NCBI RefSeq assembly: GCF_009363435.1 | Contig: NZ_CP045354.1 | Location: 3,438,501 to 3,502,500 of the forward strand | Length of the DNA: 64,000 nt | Direction of reading: 5' to 3' | Source: Labrenzia sp. THAF82 | Lineage (GTDB): Bacteria; Pseudomonadota; Alphaproteobacteria; Rhizobiales; Stappiaceae | In this document: positions 50,273 through 59,072 of the stretch, in pieces | How positions within the stretch are numbered: position 1 is the stretch's first letter | Layout of the letters: every line of letters starts with the position of its first letter | Made by a program: the position numbers and the translations under genes | The notes under the pieces: model-generated | Databases searched by the model: none | The model's input: only the letters and a program-made list of their open reading frames with translations | Told to the model about the DNA's origin: nothing

Positions 50273-51507
50273 GCCTGTTTGATCGATCTGTCCCGGCAAC
50301 ACTGCAAAGAGCAGCTGGTCTGGTCCGGCGAGACCCCACGACAAGGCAACACCATCCGGACTTCGACAAGCTTCAGTTGCGTGGTTGGAAGGCCGCGGAA
50401 AAAGAAGGCGCTTTGCCAAGCGCAGCCTGGGAAAAAGAAAAGGCGTGGGCTCTCAGAATGGGGCTGACCGGATCTGACAGCCTTACCGACAAATCCATTC
50501 CAACCTTTGCACGTGGTGAATTGCCCCACTATGCGGGCATCAATACGTTCCTCAAAGCGCCCTATATCGAAGACGTCACGAAAGTTGGCGCGTATGATGC
50601 TGCCGTCATTGGTATTCCGTTTGATGGTGGGACGACTTATCGCCCGGGCACCCGTTTCGGGCCTCAAGGTGTGCGCCGGATTTCGGCACTCTACACGCCC
50701 TACAACTATGAAATGGGTGTCGACCTCCGCGAACAGATGACGCTTTGCGATGTCGGCGACATTTTCACCATACCTGCAAATATCGAAAAAACGTTCGACC
50801 AGATAACGCGGGCCGTTTCACATGTTGCGTCTTCGGGCGCTTTGCCAATCATGATCGGCGGTGATCATTCCATCGGTTTCCCGTGTGTTCGCGGCATTGC
50901 GCAATGTACCTCCAAACGTATCGGCATCGTTCATTTCGATCGACATATAGATATTCAGGAAAAAGACCTCGACGAGCGCATGCACACAACGCCGTGGTTC
51001 CATGCGACGGATCTGGTGAATGTTCCGGCGGTCAATCTCGTTCAGATCGGCATTGGTGGCTGGCAGGTGCCGCGCGAAGGGGTGGAGGTTGCCCGCGAGC
51101 GCAATACCAACATTTTCACGATGCGTGACGTTGAAGAACTTGGTCTGGCCGAAACAGCGGCACGTGCCCTGGAGTTGGCCTGGAAAGATGCCGATGCCGT
51201 TTACATCTCCTTCGACATCGACAGTGTCGACTGCGGTTTCGTGCCTGGTACGGGTTGGCCTGAACCGGGCGGCTTCCTGCCCCGTGAAGCGCTTGAACTT
51301 GTGTCACTAGTCGCCAAAGAAGGTATCTGCGGCCTGGAAGTCGTCGAAGTGTCACCGCCTTACGACTGTTCAGATATCACCGCACTGCTCGCAACACGCG
51401 TGATCGTCGATGTTCTCGGAACATTGGTTTCACATGGCAAAATGGGCTCTCACCGGTCGATCATAGACAAACCCGTGTCCATCCCCGCTGGCCCGGAAGT
51501 GGAGTAA
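50269..51507 (+). CDS. gdmH: Guanidine hydrolase (ureohydrolase family)
   Basis: Predicted to hydrolyse guanidine to urea and ammonia. 412 residues: an N-terminal extension of about 100 residues precedes the arginase/agmatinase fold. Metal ligands are all present: His200 (GGDHS), Asp224/His226/Asp228 (FDRHID) and Asp316/Asp318 with Asp321 (SFDIDSVD). The FDRH in place of the usual FDAH, the long N-terminal extension and the GFVPGTGWPEPGGFLPREAL segment set it apart from agmatinase and resemble the nickel-dependent guanidinase described from Synechocystis. The riboswitch and importer make guanidine the likely substrate. No urease or urea carboxylase is in the window, so urea would be handled elsewhere. 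ATGA overlap with the ATPase gene. Confidence 0.88.
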   Translation: MSLFDRSVPATLQRAAGLVRRDPTTRQHHPDFDKLQLRGWKAAEKEGALPSAAWEKEKAWALRMGLTGSDSLTDKSIPTFARGELPHYAGINTFLKAPYIEDVTKVGAYDAAVIGIPFDGGTTYRPGTRFGPQGVRRISALYTPYNYEMGVDLREQMTLCDVGDIFTIPANIEKTFDQITRAVSHVASSGALPIMIGGDHSIGFPCVRGIAQCTSKRIGIVHFDRHIDIQEKDLDERMHTTPWFHATDLVNVPAVNLVQIGIGGWQVPREGVEVARERNTNIFTMRDVEELGLAETAARALELAWKDADAVYISFDIDSVDCGFVPGTGWPEPGGFLPREALELVSLVAKEGICGLEVVEVSPPYDCSDITALLATRVIVDVLGTLVSHGKMGSHRSIIDKPVSIPAGPEVE

Positions 51508-51511
51508 CCGA

Positions 51512-51982
51512 ATGAGTTCAGATCACGCCCATTCTCATCATCATGACCACGACCATGCGCATGCCCACATGCATGGACACAATCACGGCGGTCACGATCA
51601 TCTGCATTCGCATGTCCACGGTATTTCCGACGCGGACAAAGTCGATGAATTGCAGGCGCTTAGCTCAAGTTTCATTGACGGGTTCCGCTCTGCGGAAGAC
51701 AAGACAAGTTACCTTCGTCTTGCAGGCATTTCGTTTCACAGACCGGGTGCTGACGGACTGGTGCAGCACCTCGTTGACGCGAAAATTGAAAGCAACTGGC
51801 AGATCGGGACGGCCTCACCTGCCTTCGCATCCCGTGAGTTGGCCTATATGCCTTTTCCCGGTTCCATGGTGCAGGCACGAGAGACGATGACTTTCACGTA
51901 TGTATCGCTAACCGAGCGCTCTGATGTCGACCTAATCGAAGTTTTGACTGACCGCCTTAAGCAAGGAGATATTGCTGAATGA
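51512..51982 (+). CDS. Histidine-rich putative nickel-handling protein
   Basis: 156 residues. Residues 5-36 contain 17 histidines in alternating HxH patterns, as in nickel-storing tails of metallochaperones. The remaining 110 residues (ADKVDELQALSSSFIDGFRSAED...) are a small folded domain of unknown family; no GTPase motif is present, so it is not HypB/UreG. It starts 4 bases after the hydrolase gene with a GGAGTAACCG leader. Known guanidinases need HypA/HypB-like helpers, GhaA and GhaB; none are here, so this protein may replace part of that function. Secretion signals are absent, so it should be cytoplasmic. Confidence 0.8.
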   Translation: MSSDHAHSHHHDHDHAHAHMHGHNHGGHDHLHSHVHGISDADKVDELQALSSSFIDGFRSAEDKTSYLRLAGISFHRPGADGLVQHLVDAKIESNWQIGTASPAFASRELAYMPFPGSMVQARETMTFTYVSLTERSDVDLIEVLTDRLKQGDIAE

Positions 51983-52188
51983 AGCACCTATTGACTGCAC
52001 TAATTTACAGCCTGCTCGCGTCTTCCGCGTTTGCGCATCCCGGTTCGCATAACGATGTCCATGGAATGAGCGGTTTTGTCCGCCACTTACTGGACTCACC
52101 CTTCCATATGGCATTGCTGGCCGGTGCCGTTCTTTCGGTGTTTGCCGTCGTGCTATACTTGTTCTTCGCTCGCAAACCTCAGGTTTGA
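51979..52188 (+). CDS. Small exported membrane protein with N-terminal HPGSH motif
   Basis: 69 residues. A signal peptide (MKHLLTALIYSLLASSAFA) would leave a mature N-terminus starting HPGSHNDVHG, with further His residues before a single membrane helix (about 42-63) and a short basic tail. The mature start recalls the His-containing segments of HupE/UreJ nickel permeases, but the rest of such a permease is missing. It overlaps the His-rich gene by 4 bases and is last in the operon. A role in nickel capture at the membrane is inferred from position and residues only. Confidence 0.7.
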   Translation: MKHLLTALIYSLLASSAFAHPGSHNDVHGMSGFVRHLLDSPFHMALLAGAVLSVFAVVLYLFFARKPQV

Positions 52189-52193
52189 AAAAT

Positions 52194-52229
52194 ATGCCGC
52201 CGACACTTCGTTTAGGTGACCGGCGGCAT
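52194..52229. terminator. Terminator between the guanidine operon and the convergent EAL gene
   Basis: A 9-bp perfect stem ATGCCGCCG/CGGCGGCAT encloses an 18-base loop that can pair further (CAC/GTG). It starts 6 bases after the last operon gene and 35 bases from the opposite gene's end, so it may serve both strands. The T-run is poor. Confidence 0.6.
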
Positions 52230-52263
52230 TAATCATTGTCAAAAATGAGATTGGAAGTAGCAG

Positions 52264-53784
52264 TTAAACGCTCGCGAGTTGTTTCGCTCGAGCACGTGAA
52301 AAAAACAGTGTGATCAGATGATCGATATCCATTGGGCCGCTGAACAGGTAGCCTTGGCCATGATCACAACCCAGTTCGACAAGTGCGTCGAGGCGTTCTA
52401 CTGTTTCGATCCCCTCTATTACCGTGTTGCTCTTCATTTTGGCGATCAAGCTTAGGGCAGCAAGAAGTGTTTCAGCATGTCTTTCATTGTTGAATGCACG
52501 ATCCACATAGCGCGCGTCGATCTTGATTTCATCCCACTCGAATTCAGTCAAATGGCGTAATGCGGCGAATTTTGAACCAAAGTCGTCCAACGAAACGGCG
52601 ATACCACATTCTTGAATTTCGGAAAGTGACCGCCAAACACTGTCCAGTTTTGTAGGCAGTTGCGTTTCGGAAACTTCGATCTTCAAACGGTGCGCCTCAA
52701 TGCCTGCATCTGTGAGGCACTCAAGCATCATTTCGGGCAGACCTTCGTTCAGGATCTGAGACAATGTGAGGTTTACGGACAACGTCAAATCAGTAGGCAA
52801 TCTCTGCAGTTGCATGCAAGATTTTTCAAGAATAATGCGACCCAGTCTGATGATATCTCCAGTGCTTTCAGCCGCTGAAATGAATTCGGAAGGGCTGATC
52901 CAGCCCAGTTCATTGTGTTGCCACCTTGCAAGTGCTTCGACGCCAATGATCTTGCCAGTATTTAGATTGAACTGAGGTTGGAAATGAGGAATGAATTCGT
53001 GGTTTTCGAAGGCGTTTGATAAAGACGAATGGATCTTTTCCCGACGCTGGTATTTCGCCTGCATAGCAGGTGTGAATAGGGAAACCCGGGACTGTTTTTT
53101 CACAAAAGCATTTTCAAGCGCCAATTCCGCATTCTTGAGTATGAGTTCAGGCCTCCAATCGACGGGATCGGCAATTGCCACTCCAATCGCAAGATTTGTT
53201 CTGAAAGATCCTGAACCGGTCAAGAGCGGTTGGCGGAAAAGATCTGATATTTGCTTTGCGATCTCCATCGCAGCTTGCTCTTGGTTTTCGGCAAGATCGA
53301 CGCCGAGCACGAGGTCGTTTCCCTTCAAGCGCGCAACAAGGGTTTCAAGATCAGCCCCAAGAGCGTAGTGGTGAAGCAGCTCTGTAGCGGTGGCCAGGAT
53401 GGCGTCTTCCACCTGTCTCTTCGCAACCAGAATTTCTGTGTTCGCGGCTTCAAACCTCAACCTGAAGACAGCAAGGGTCTCGGCCGCATTCGACCGACAC
53501 TCGGCCATCTTAACTAGTCGTATGAACTGTTGATGGTTCAGCAGTCCGAAGTTCTGGTCGCTGGTATTGAGCGGGCTTGGGCGATCAGATGGTCTCTCCA
53601 GCGTCCCTCTGATATCGCGGAAACGATTGTTCTTGGTTTGGACGAACAATAACAGGCAAAGAACAACCAAACACAGAACAAGTACGAGATAAGTCGACGA
53701 GGTGGCCACTAAACTGGCCAAAAACGATAGCAGTGCAACAACAAGGCACAGCCAAGTGCCCCAACGTTCCAAAAAAGCAAACAT
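52264..53784 (-). CDS. Membrane GGDEF(degenerate)-EAL phosphodiesterase
   Basis: 506 residues. Two N-terminal membrane helices (about 8-50) are followed by a degenerate GGDEF domain (the active-site loop reads LKGNDLVLG) and an EAL domain (about 250-495). The EAL residues for metal and c-di-GMP are kept: EALAR, SVNLT, KIEVSE, DDFGSKF, EIKIDARYVD, VIEGIET and GQGY, so it should hydrolyse c-di-GMP. No other sensory domain is visible. It may act on the PilZ-controlled polysaccharide synthase at 7176, although nothing in its location requires that. Confidence 0.9.
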   Translation of the reverse strand: MFAFLERWGTWLCLVVALLSFLASLVATSSTYLVLVLCLVVLCLLLFVQTKNNRFRDIRGTLERPSDRPSPLNTSDQNFGLLNHQQFIRLVKMAECRSNAAETLAVFRLRFEAANTEILVAKRQVEDAILATATELLHHYALGADLETLVARLKGNDLVLGVDLAENQEQAAMEIAKQISDLFRQPLLTGSGSFRTNLAIGVAIADPVDWRPELILKNAELALENAFVKKQSRVSLFTPAMQAKYQRREKIHSSLSNAFENHEFIPHFQPQFNLNTGKIIGVEALARWQHNELGWISPSEFISAAESTGDIIRLGRIILEKSCMQLQRLPTDLTLSVNLTLSQILNEGLPEMMLECLTDAGIEAHRLKIEVSETQLPTKLDSVWRSLSEIQECGIAVSLDDFGSKFAALRHLTEFEWDEIKIDARYVDRAFNNERHAETLLAALSLIAKMKSNTVIEGIETVERLDALVELGCDHGQGYLFSGPMDIDHLITLFFSRARAKQLASV

Positions 53785-54241
53785 ACCGCTCGGTTCATCC
53801 GCATGGTCAATTGAGCATTTCCGATCAGTCGGAAGTGCGCGGTTGATATCGCCGGTTGAAAGTCGATTGTTGGACTAACCGGCGCCCCCCGGTTGGTCTC
53901 AAAAGTTTGCTCAGCCCGATCTAAAAATGCGGGTCTGTGAGCTTCTTGTCTTCTGCTGCCTTTTCACCATTAGAAGGGTCCCGATACCCGATGCAGCATA
54001 GATGGCAGCTGTTGAAGTTTAGCGTTGCGCATTGGAGAATAGTCGCAAGCGTCACGGATGCATCAATAGAGAGTAGAACCGTTAAAGCCGTCTAAATTGC
54101 AAGCCTGGAAACCTAACAGTTTTTGGTTGAAAATCGAGCTGATTTTCCCTCCTCGTCTTGCAAGGCCCTGACTGAAATAAGATTTTCGTTCGTTATCTGA
54201 TCAGAAGAAAAATTCCTTGATAATTTTTTGGAGCGGCACGC
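53785..54241. other. Intergenic region, divergent promoters
   Basis: 457 bases between two divergent genes. A short TCTGATCAGA palindrome (around 54200) and the GGAG ribosome binding site before 54242 are all I recognise. No small gene or RNA is supported. Confidence 0.4.
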
Positions 54242-55891
54242 ATGAAAGTCTGGGAGATAGCAAAGGCAGGATGGTCAGCTTTTGCTCTGGTGCTAGCTGT
54301 CAGTTTCTTTGGGGCAGCCCTGACCCCTTCCCTGATGCCAAGAGACCCATTGGTTCAGGCTGCGCTTTGTGGTGTCGCGGCGGTTCTTGGGTATGAAACA
54401 GTGCTCCTGGTTCGCGCTTTGTGGCGCTATCTGGAGTTGCCGGAATTCGGCGGAAGATTGGCTGCTTGGTGGAATTGGGCTGCACTTGCTTCAAGCCTCG
54501 CCATCATCGCATTTTCTCTGGCCAAGGCAGCAAGTTGGCAGGATGCGACGCGTGCGGCCGTCGGTATGATGCCCCTGGAAAGTGCGGCACCTGTCTATAT
54601 TTTTCTTGTGGGCTCTATGATCGGCCTCGGCTTGTGGCTGCTGTTTCGGATGGCCGGCGCGCTTCGCTATTTTGTCGCTTTGCAATTGGAACGAATGGTA
54701 CCGCGCCGTCTAGGTGTGGTGTTGTCAGTCGGGATTGTTGGTTGGCTTTTGTGGGCGTTGGTCGATGGAGCTTTGGTCAGGAATCTCTTCATTGCTGCTG
54801 ATGCGTCTTTTCTTGCTGCCGACATTTTGATGGAACCAGATGTTGTTCAACCCGAAGACCCTTTGAAAACCGGCAGTTCTGCTTCGCTGATCAAATGGGA
54901 CGAAATCGGGCGACGTGGACGACAGTTTATCGCTACTGCACCCACGGTCCAGGAGATCTCAGAGTTTCAGAAAGGGCCCGTCATCGATCCCATTCGGGTT
55001 TATGTTGGACGCAGATCTGCCGACACTGCGGAAGACCGCGCTAAGCTTGCACTGGAGGAGATGATCCGTGTCGGAGGGTTCGAGCGGGCGGTGCTGGTGG
55101 TTATGGTGCCGGTCGGGACTGGTTGGATGGATCCTGGGGGCCAGGACACTTTGGACTTCATGCTTGCCGGCAATGTGGCCACCGTCGCCGTTCAATATTC
55201 CTACCTTTCCAGCATGCTGGCGCTTGTTGCACATCCAGATGACGGCGTTGATCAGGCTCGGGCCTTGTTCAATGCCATTTACGATCACTGGACAACATTG
55301 CCCAAGGATCAGCGGCCCAAGTTCTATGTGCACGGCCTTAGTCAGGGAGCCTTCAATTCGCAGGCGACCTTACCTCTGCTGGATATGCTCGGTGACCCAA
55401 TCCAGGGCGCATTCTGGGCAGGGTCTCCCTTCTTTTCCAGATACTGGGCTGAAGTGAGAGATCAACGAAACCCCGGAAGCCCGGCCTGGCGGCCCAACTA
55501 TGGCAACGGCTCATTGATCCGTGTCATGAACCAGTATGGTGGCCTCGAGGGCGACTACCTGCCTTGGGGACCGGTCAGAGCAGTGTTCTTGAATTACGGC
55601 AGCGATCCGATCGTTAATTTCACTTTTGACAGCGCTATTCGCGCACCTGCCTGGCTTGCGGAACCGAGGGCCCCGGATGTTTCAGACAAGCTTTCCTGGT
55701 TCCCGATTGTCACCATGTTGCAGTTGGTGCTCGATTCCATGTTTGCGCTCGATATCGAAAGATATGGCCACTACTACGTCGCCCCGGATTATATCGACGG
55801 ATGGGCCGCAGTCCTCGAACCGGAAGGTTGGACACAAGGCCGGGCAGAAGAACTCAAGGAAGTCTTTTCTCGCCGCCCTGCCCCATTCTAA
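54242..55891 (+). CDS. Membrane-anchored alpha/beta hydrolase (Abhydrolase_9 type)
   Basis: 549 residues. The first 190 hold four to five membrane helices, starting FALVLAVSFFGAALTPSLMPRD, a signature of this family. The extracytoplasmic or cytoplasmic catalytic part has IRVYVGRRSADTAEDRAKLALEEM, a GTGWMDPGG loop and the nucleophile elbow GLSQGAFNS. Substrates for this family are unknown to me; a lipid or ester is likely. It stands alone, with a patatin-like gene converging on its end. Confidence 0.8.
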   Translation: MKVWEIAKAGWSAFALVLAVSFFGAALTPSLMPRDPLVQAALCGVAAVLGYETVLLVRALWRYLELPEFGGRLAAWWNWAALASSLAIIAFSLAKAASWQDATRAAVGMMPLESAAPVYIFLVGSMIGLGLWLLFRMAGALRYFVALQLERMVPRRLGVVLSVGIVGWLLWALVDGALVRNLFIAADASFLAADILMEPDVVQPEDPLKTGSSASLIKWDEIGRRGRQFIATAPTVQEISEFQKGPVIDPIRVYVGRRSADTAEDRAKLALEEMIRVGGFERAVLVVMVPVGTGWMDPGGQDTLDFMLAGNVATVAVQYSYLSSMLALVAHPDDGVDQARALFNAIYDHWTTLPKDQRPKFYVHGLSQGAFNSQATLPLLDMLGDPIQGAFWAGSPFFSRYWAEVRDQRNPGSPAWRPNYGNGSLIRVMNQYGGLEGDYLPWGPVRAVFLNYGSDPIVNFTFDSAIRAPAWLAEPRAPDVSDKLSWFPIVTMLQLVLDSMFALDIERYGHYYVAPDYIDGWAAVLEPEGWTQGRAEELKEVFSRRPAPF

Positions 55892-55911
55892 AGGTGGTTT
55901 CTTGTATGTTT

Positions 55912-56853
55912 TTATTGGGCATTGAGCAGCGCAGACAATCCACGTTTGAAGTCCTCTTTGGCTGGTTCTGCTGCCTGTAACAAGTCTTCGATCTTGAAAA
56001 AATCCATGGTCTTGAATCGACCTATCGGCGGCTCGATCAACACATCAGGCTTCGAACAAGCCAACTTTGCCGCGACCAATGAGTGAAGAGTGATCGAAAA
56101 GGACCCGATCCAGGTCTCGAGGCCACTCGGCAATCCCTTGCCTTGATCGAACTCACTGCCTGTGACGTCTATTGCAACGGTGTGATAACCGTCTGTTTGC
56201 AACACATCAAATGGGGTCGGGTTTACGAACCCGCCATCTATCAGAACTCTCCCATTGATTTCGACGGGCGTTAGCAACATCGGCAATGCTGAGGACGCAG
56301 CAATTGCCGGAAGCAACTCGCCTTCGCTCAATACGACTTGAGACTGGGTATAGAAATCTGTCGCGATGATCTTCAATGGAAATTGGAGATCCGAAAAGGT
56401 TGAGGCAAGTCCTGCAGGAAACACAGTCTCGAAGAGCACGATCGGATCAATGATGGCGGGGCGAACGACATTGAACAAAGAAGTCCAGGTTCGTCCGTCG
56501 TTCAAGAACAGTTTCTGAAACAGCTGGGTCTTGCGGGTGAAAAGGTCGACTGTGATTTCCCTGACTTCCTTGCCGCTCATTCCGCTGGCATAAAAGCCAC
56601 CCAGGATCGCGCCCATGGATGTACCAGCAATCTCGACGGGTTGAACGCCAAGTTCATCCATCGCTTCTAGGATTGGAATATGGGCAAAAGCTTTGGCTGC
56701 ACCTCCGCCCAAAGCCAATGCAAAGCCTTCGGTCTTTCGATTGGTCTCGGTTTCCATTTGTGACGAACTGTCCGCTTTGACCGGCTTGATGCCCGTTAGC
56801 GTGCCGGTTCCTGCCGAAACGGCAGCTAGCATCAAATCTCGTCTTTGGATCAT
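55912..56853 (-). CDS. Patatin-like phospholipase (RssA type)
   Basis: 313 residues. A twin-arginine-like start (MIQRRDLMLAAVSAG) suggests export. The patatin domain has the oxyanion loop GGGAAKAFAHIPIL, nucleophile GTSMGAILGGFYASG and catalytic Asp in LIDGGFVNPTP. It is a predicted Ser-Asp lipid acyl hydrolase. It converges with the hydrolase at 54242, with only 20 bases between the stops, and has no operon partner. Confidence 0.88.
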   Translation of the reverse strand: MIQRRDLMLAAVSAGTGTLTGIKPVKADSSSQMETETNRKTEGFALALGGGAAKAFAHIPILEAMDELGVQPVEIAGTSMGAILGGFYASGMSGKEVREITVDLFTRKTQLFQKLFLNDGRTWTSLFNVVRPAIIDPIVLFETVFPAGLASTFSDLQFPLKIIATDFYTQSQVVLSEGELLPAIAASSALPMLLTPVEINGRVLIDGGFVNPTPFDVLQTDGYHTVAIDVTGSEFDQGKGLPSGLETWIGSFSITLHSLVAAKLACSKPDVLIEPPIGRFKTMDFFKIEDLLQAAEPAKEDFKRGLSALLNAQ

Positions 56854-56957
56854 GAGGTCACCGGTTGCTTATTAGCTGTCTGAACGTGCGTAGCAGACGC
56901 TATTCTTACGGCAACAGCGTGCCGAGATACCGGAGAAGGTCAATTGTTTTTTGAAAA

Positions 56958-56983
56958 CGGGCCGGAAGATCTCCTCCGGCCCG
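56958..56983 (-). terminator. Terminator of the purine operon
   Basis: GGGCCGGA (56959-56966) pairs with TCCGGCCC (56975-56982) around an 8-base loop, followed on the minus strand by GTTTTC. It lies just after the binding-protein gene and ends the long leftward operon. Confidence 0.7.
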
Positions 56984-56995
56984 ATCTCTGTTATC

Positions 56996-58060
56996 TTACT
57001 GAGGCAGTTTGTCGTCGATACCCTGGACATACCAGTTCATGCCTAGGATCGCACCGTCGTCCAGCCTGACGCCGTCCTCAGCTGCGACGCTGCCATCCTG
57101 CTTGGTGATTGGGCCTGTAAATGGTTCCCAACCGTCCTTGATTTTCGCCTCTGTGGCTTTGGCCATTTCGACGACATCTGCTGGAAGGTTTGTGTAAGGC
57201 GCCATTACGACGTGCCCTTCCGCCAGACCTTCCCAGGAGCTGCCGCTTTCCCACTTGCCGTCAAGAACGTCTTGCACGCGGTGAATGTAGTAAGGTGCCC
57301 AGTCATCGATGATGGCGGTGTATTGCGCATCCTTGGCGAAGTTGACCATGTCGGACGCCTGACCGAAACCGTGCACGCCGCGTTCCTGAGCCACTTGAAG
57401 TGGAGCTGTGGAATCTGTGTGTTGGGTGATGATATCGGCACCCTGGTCGATCAGTGCTTTTGCCGCATCGGCTTCCTTGCCCGGGTCAAACCAGGTGTTC
57501 ACCCAAACCACTTTCAGTTTGAAGTCCGGATTGACGGACTGAGCACCCAGCAGGAACGCGTTTATGCCAGACACGACTTCAGGGATTGGGAACGAAGCGA
57601 TATAGCCTGCAACACCCGACTTGGATTGCTTGGCGGCGATCTGTCCAATGATGTAGCGGCCCTGGTGGAACTTTGAATTGTAGGTCGCCACGTTGTCGGC
57701 GGTTTTGTAGCCGGTCGCGTGCTCGAATTTCACGTCCGGGAATTTCTTGGCCACTTTGATGGTTGGGTTCATGTAGCCGAAGGAGGTCGTGAAGATGACG
57801 TTGCAGCCTTCCCGCGCGAAACGCTCGATTGCGCGTTCTGCATCAGGGCCTTCCGGCACACTTTCAAGATACGCGGTTTCGACCTTGTCTCCGAAGTGTT
57901 CTTCCACGGCCAACCGGCCCTGATCGTGCTGGTAGGACCAGCCAAAATCACCGACTGGACCGACATAGATGAAGCACGCCTTGACGTCGGCCGCTTGAGC
58001 CGCTGAGCCGGCTGCGGCAAAGGCAAGGGCTGCCACGGTTGCTTTCAATAGAGACTTCAT
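56996..58060 (-). CDS. BMP-family nucleoside/purine-binding protein
   Basis: 354 residues from ATG 58060, which has GAGGGG 9 bases upstream; ATG 58069 is too close to it. Signal peptide ends near GSAAQA/AD. The BMP/Med domain is evident: ACFIYVGPVGDFGWSYQHDQGRLAVEEHFG, then RFAREGCNVIFTTSFGYMNPTIKVAKKFPDVKFEHATGY and GYIASFPIPEVVSGINAFLLGAQSVNPDFKLKVVWVNTW. Such proteins bind nucleosides or nucleobases; location next to xdh genes favours a purine base. It is the last gene of the operon, 97 bases after the permease. Confidence 0.9.
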   Translation of the reverse strand: MKSLLKATVAALAFAAAGSAAQAADVKACFIYVGPVGDFGWSYQHDQGRLAVEEHFGDKVETAYLESVPEGPDAERAIERFAREGCNVIFTTSFGYMNPTIKVAKKFPDVKFEHATGYKTADNVATYNSKFHQGRYIIGQIAAKQSKSGVAGYIASFPIPEVVSGINAFLLGAQSVNPDFKLKVVWVNTWFDPGKEADAAKALIDQGADIITQHTDSTAPLQVAQERGVHGFGQASDMVNFAKDAQYTAIIDDWAPYYIHRVQDVLDGKWESGSSWEGLAEGHVVMAPYTNLPADVVEMAKATEAKIKDGWEPFTGPITKQDGSVAAEDGVRLDDGAILGMNWYVQGIDDKLPQ

Positions 58061-58157
58061 GTGGTTCATTCCCCTCTTGTTTGATCTCTCTGTTTTGCGA
58101 TCTTGTTGATTGAATCGGGTTCCGATCGCGTTGGATCCCTGAGACCGGAAGGCGAAG

Positions 58158-59072
58158 CTACCGGTCTGGAACGAATGGTTTGCCCAGACAAGCCGGGGTG
58201 TTCACAAGTGTCAGTCTGCGGTTTGCGGAAATGAGCACAAGCACCAAAATAGTCGCAAGATAAGGCAAGCTGGAAAGTAGCTGGGACGGGATGTCCAGCT
58301 CAACAGCCTGCGCGTGAAGGTTAAGCACGCTCACAGCTCCAAATAGATATGCGCCGACGACCACACGCAGGGGCAGCCAGGATGAGAAAACAACCAGTGC
58401 CAAAGCTATCCAGCCCCTGCCCGCTGTCATGTTTTCAACCCATTGCGGTGTGTAGGCAAGCGACATATAGGCTCCGGCAAGACCCGCACATGCACCGCCG
58501 AAAAGCACGGCGGCAAATCGGATGCGAATGACGGAGTAACCAAGGGCATGGGCGGAGCCGTGGTTGTCACCAACGGCACGCAGAACCAAGCCGAGCCTTG
58601 TCCGAAACAGGAAGTAGGCAACAGCCGCAACCAGTGCGAAACTGAGATAGACAATCGCGTCCTGCTGAAAAAAGACCGGTCCGATAAAAGGTATGTCCGA
58701 AAGGACCGGAATATAGAGTTCCGGTATTTTCAATCCCGGAACGCCGATAAAAGCTTCACCGATCATGCCTGAAAACCCGATACCGAGAATGGTCAGTGCC
58801 AGGCCTGTCGCAACCTGATTGGTGACCAGCACAAGCACCAGAAAGCCGAATAGCGCGGACATGGCCATGCCGGCACCAACCGCCGCAACCACACCCAGAA
58901 AACCTGAACCTGTCTGGTTTGCGACGGCGAACCCGACGACAGCTCCCATGATCATCATGCCTTCAACGCCAAGATTGAGGACACCAGATCTTTCCACGAC
59001 CAATTCACCAAGTGCAGCAATCAAAAGCGGTGTTGCGGCGGTGATGACTGTCAGAAGAACGGCTTCAAACAT
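58158..59072 (-). CDS. Nucleoside/purine ABC transporter permease (second)
   Basis: 304 residues from ATG 59072 (MFEAVLLTVITAATPLLIAALGELV); longer frames have no ribosome binding site. About eight to nine membrane helices of the BPD_transp_2 type, with ERSGVLNLGVEGMMIMGAVVGF near the start. It overlaps the preceding permease gene by 8 bases and forms a heterodimer with it. Confidence 0.9.
   Translation of the reverse strand: MFEAVLLTVITAATPLLIAALGELVVERSGVLNLGVEGMMIMGAVVGFAVANQTGSGFLGVVAAVGAGMAMSALFGFLVLVLVTNQVATGLALTILGIGFSGMIGEAFIGVPGLKIPELYIPVLSDIPFIGPVFFQQDAIVYLSFALVAAVAYFLFRTRLGLVLRAVGDNHGSAHALGYSVIRIRFAAVLFGGACAGLAGAYMSLAYTPQWVENMTAGRGWIALALVVFSSWLPLRVVVGAYLFGAVSVLNLHAQAVELDIPSQLLSSLPYLATILVLVLISANRRLTLVNTPACLGKPFVPDR

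Noticed and set aside
50269..51507. Agmatinase as the function of the ureohydrolase
   Set aside because: The N-terminal extension, FDRHID and GTGWPEPGG features, the guanidine-I riboswitch and the importer favour guanidine; no polyamine genes are nearby.
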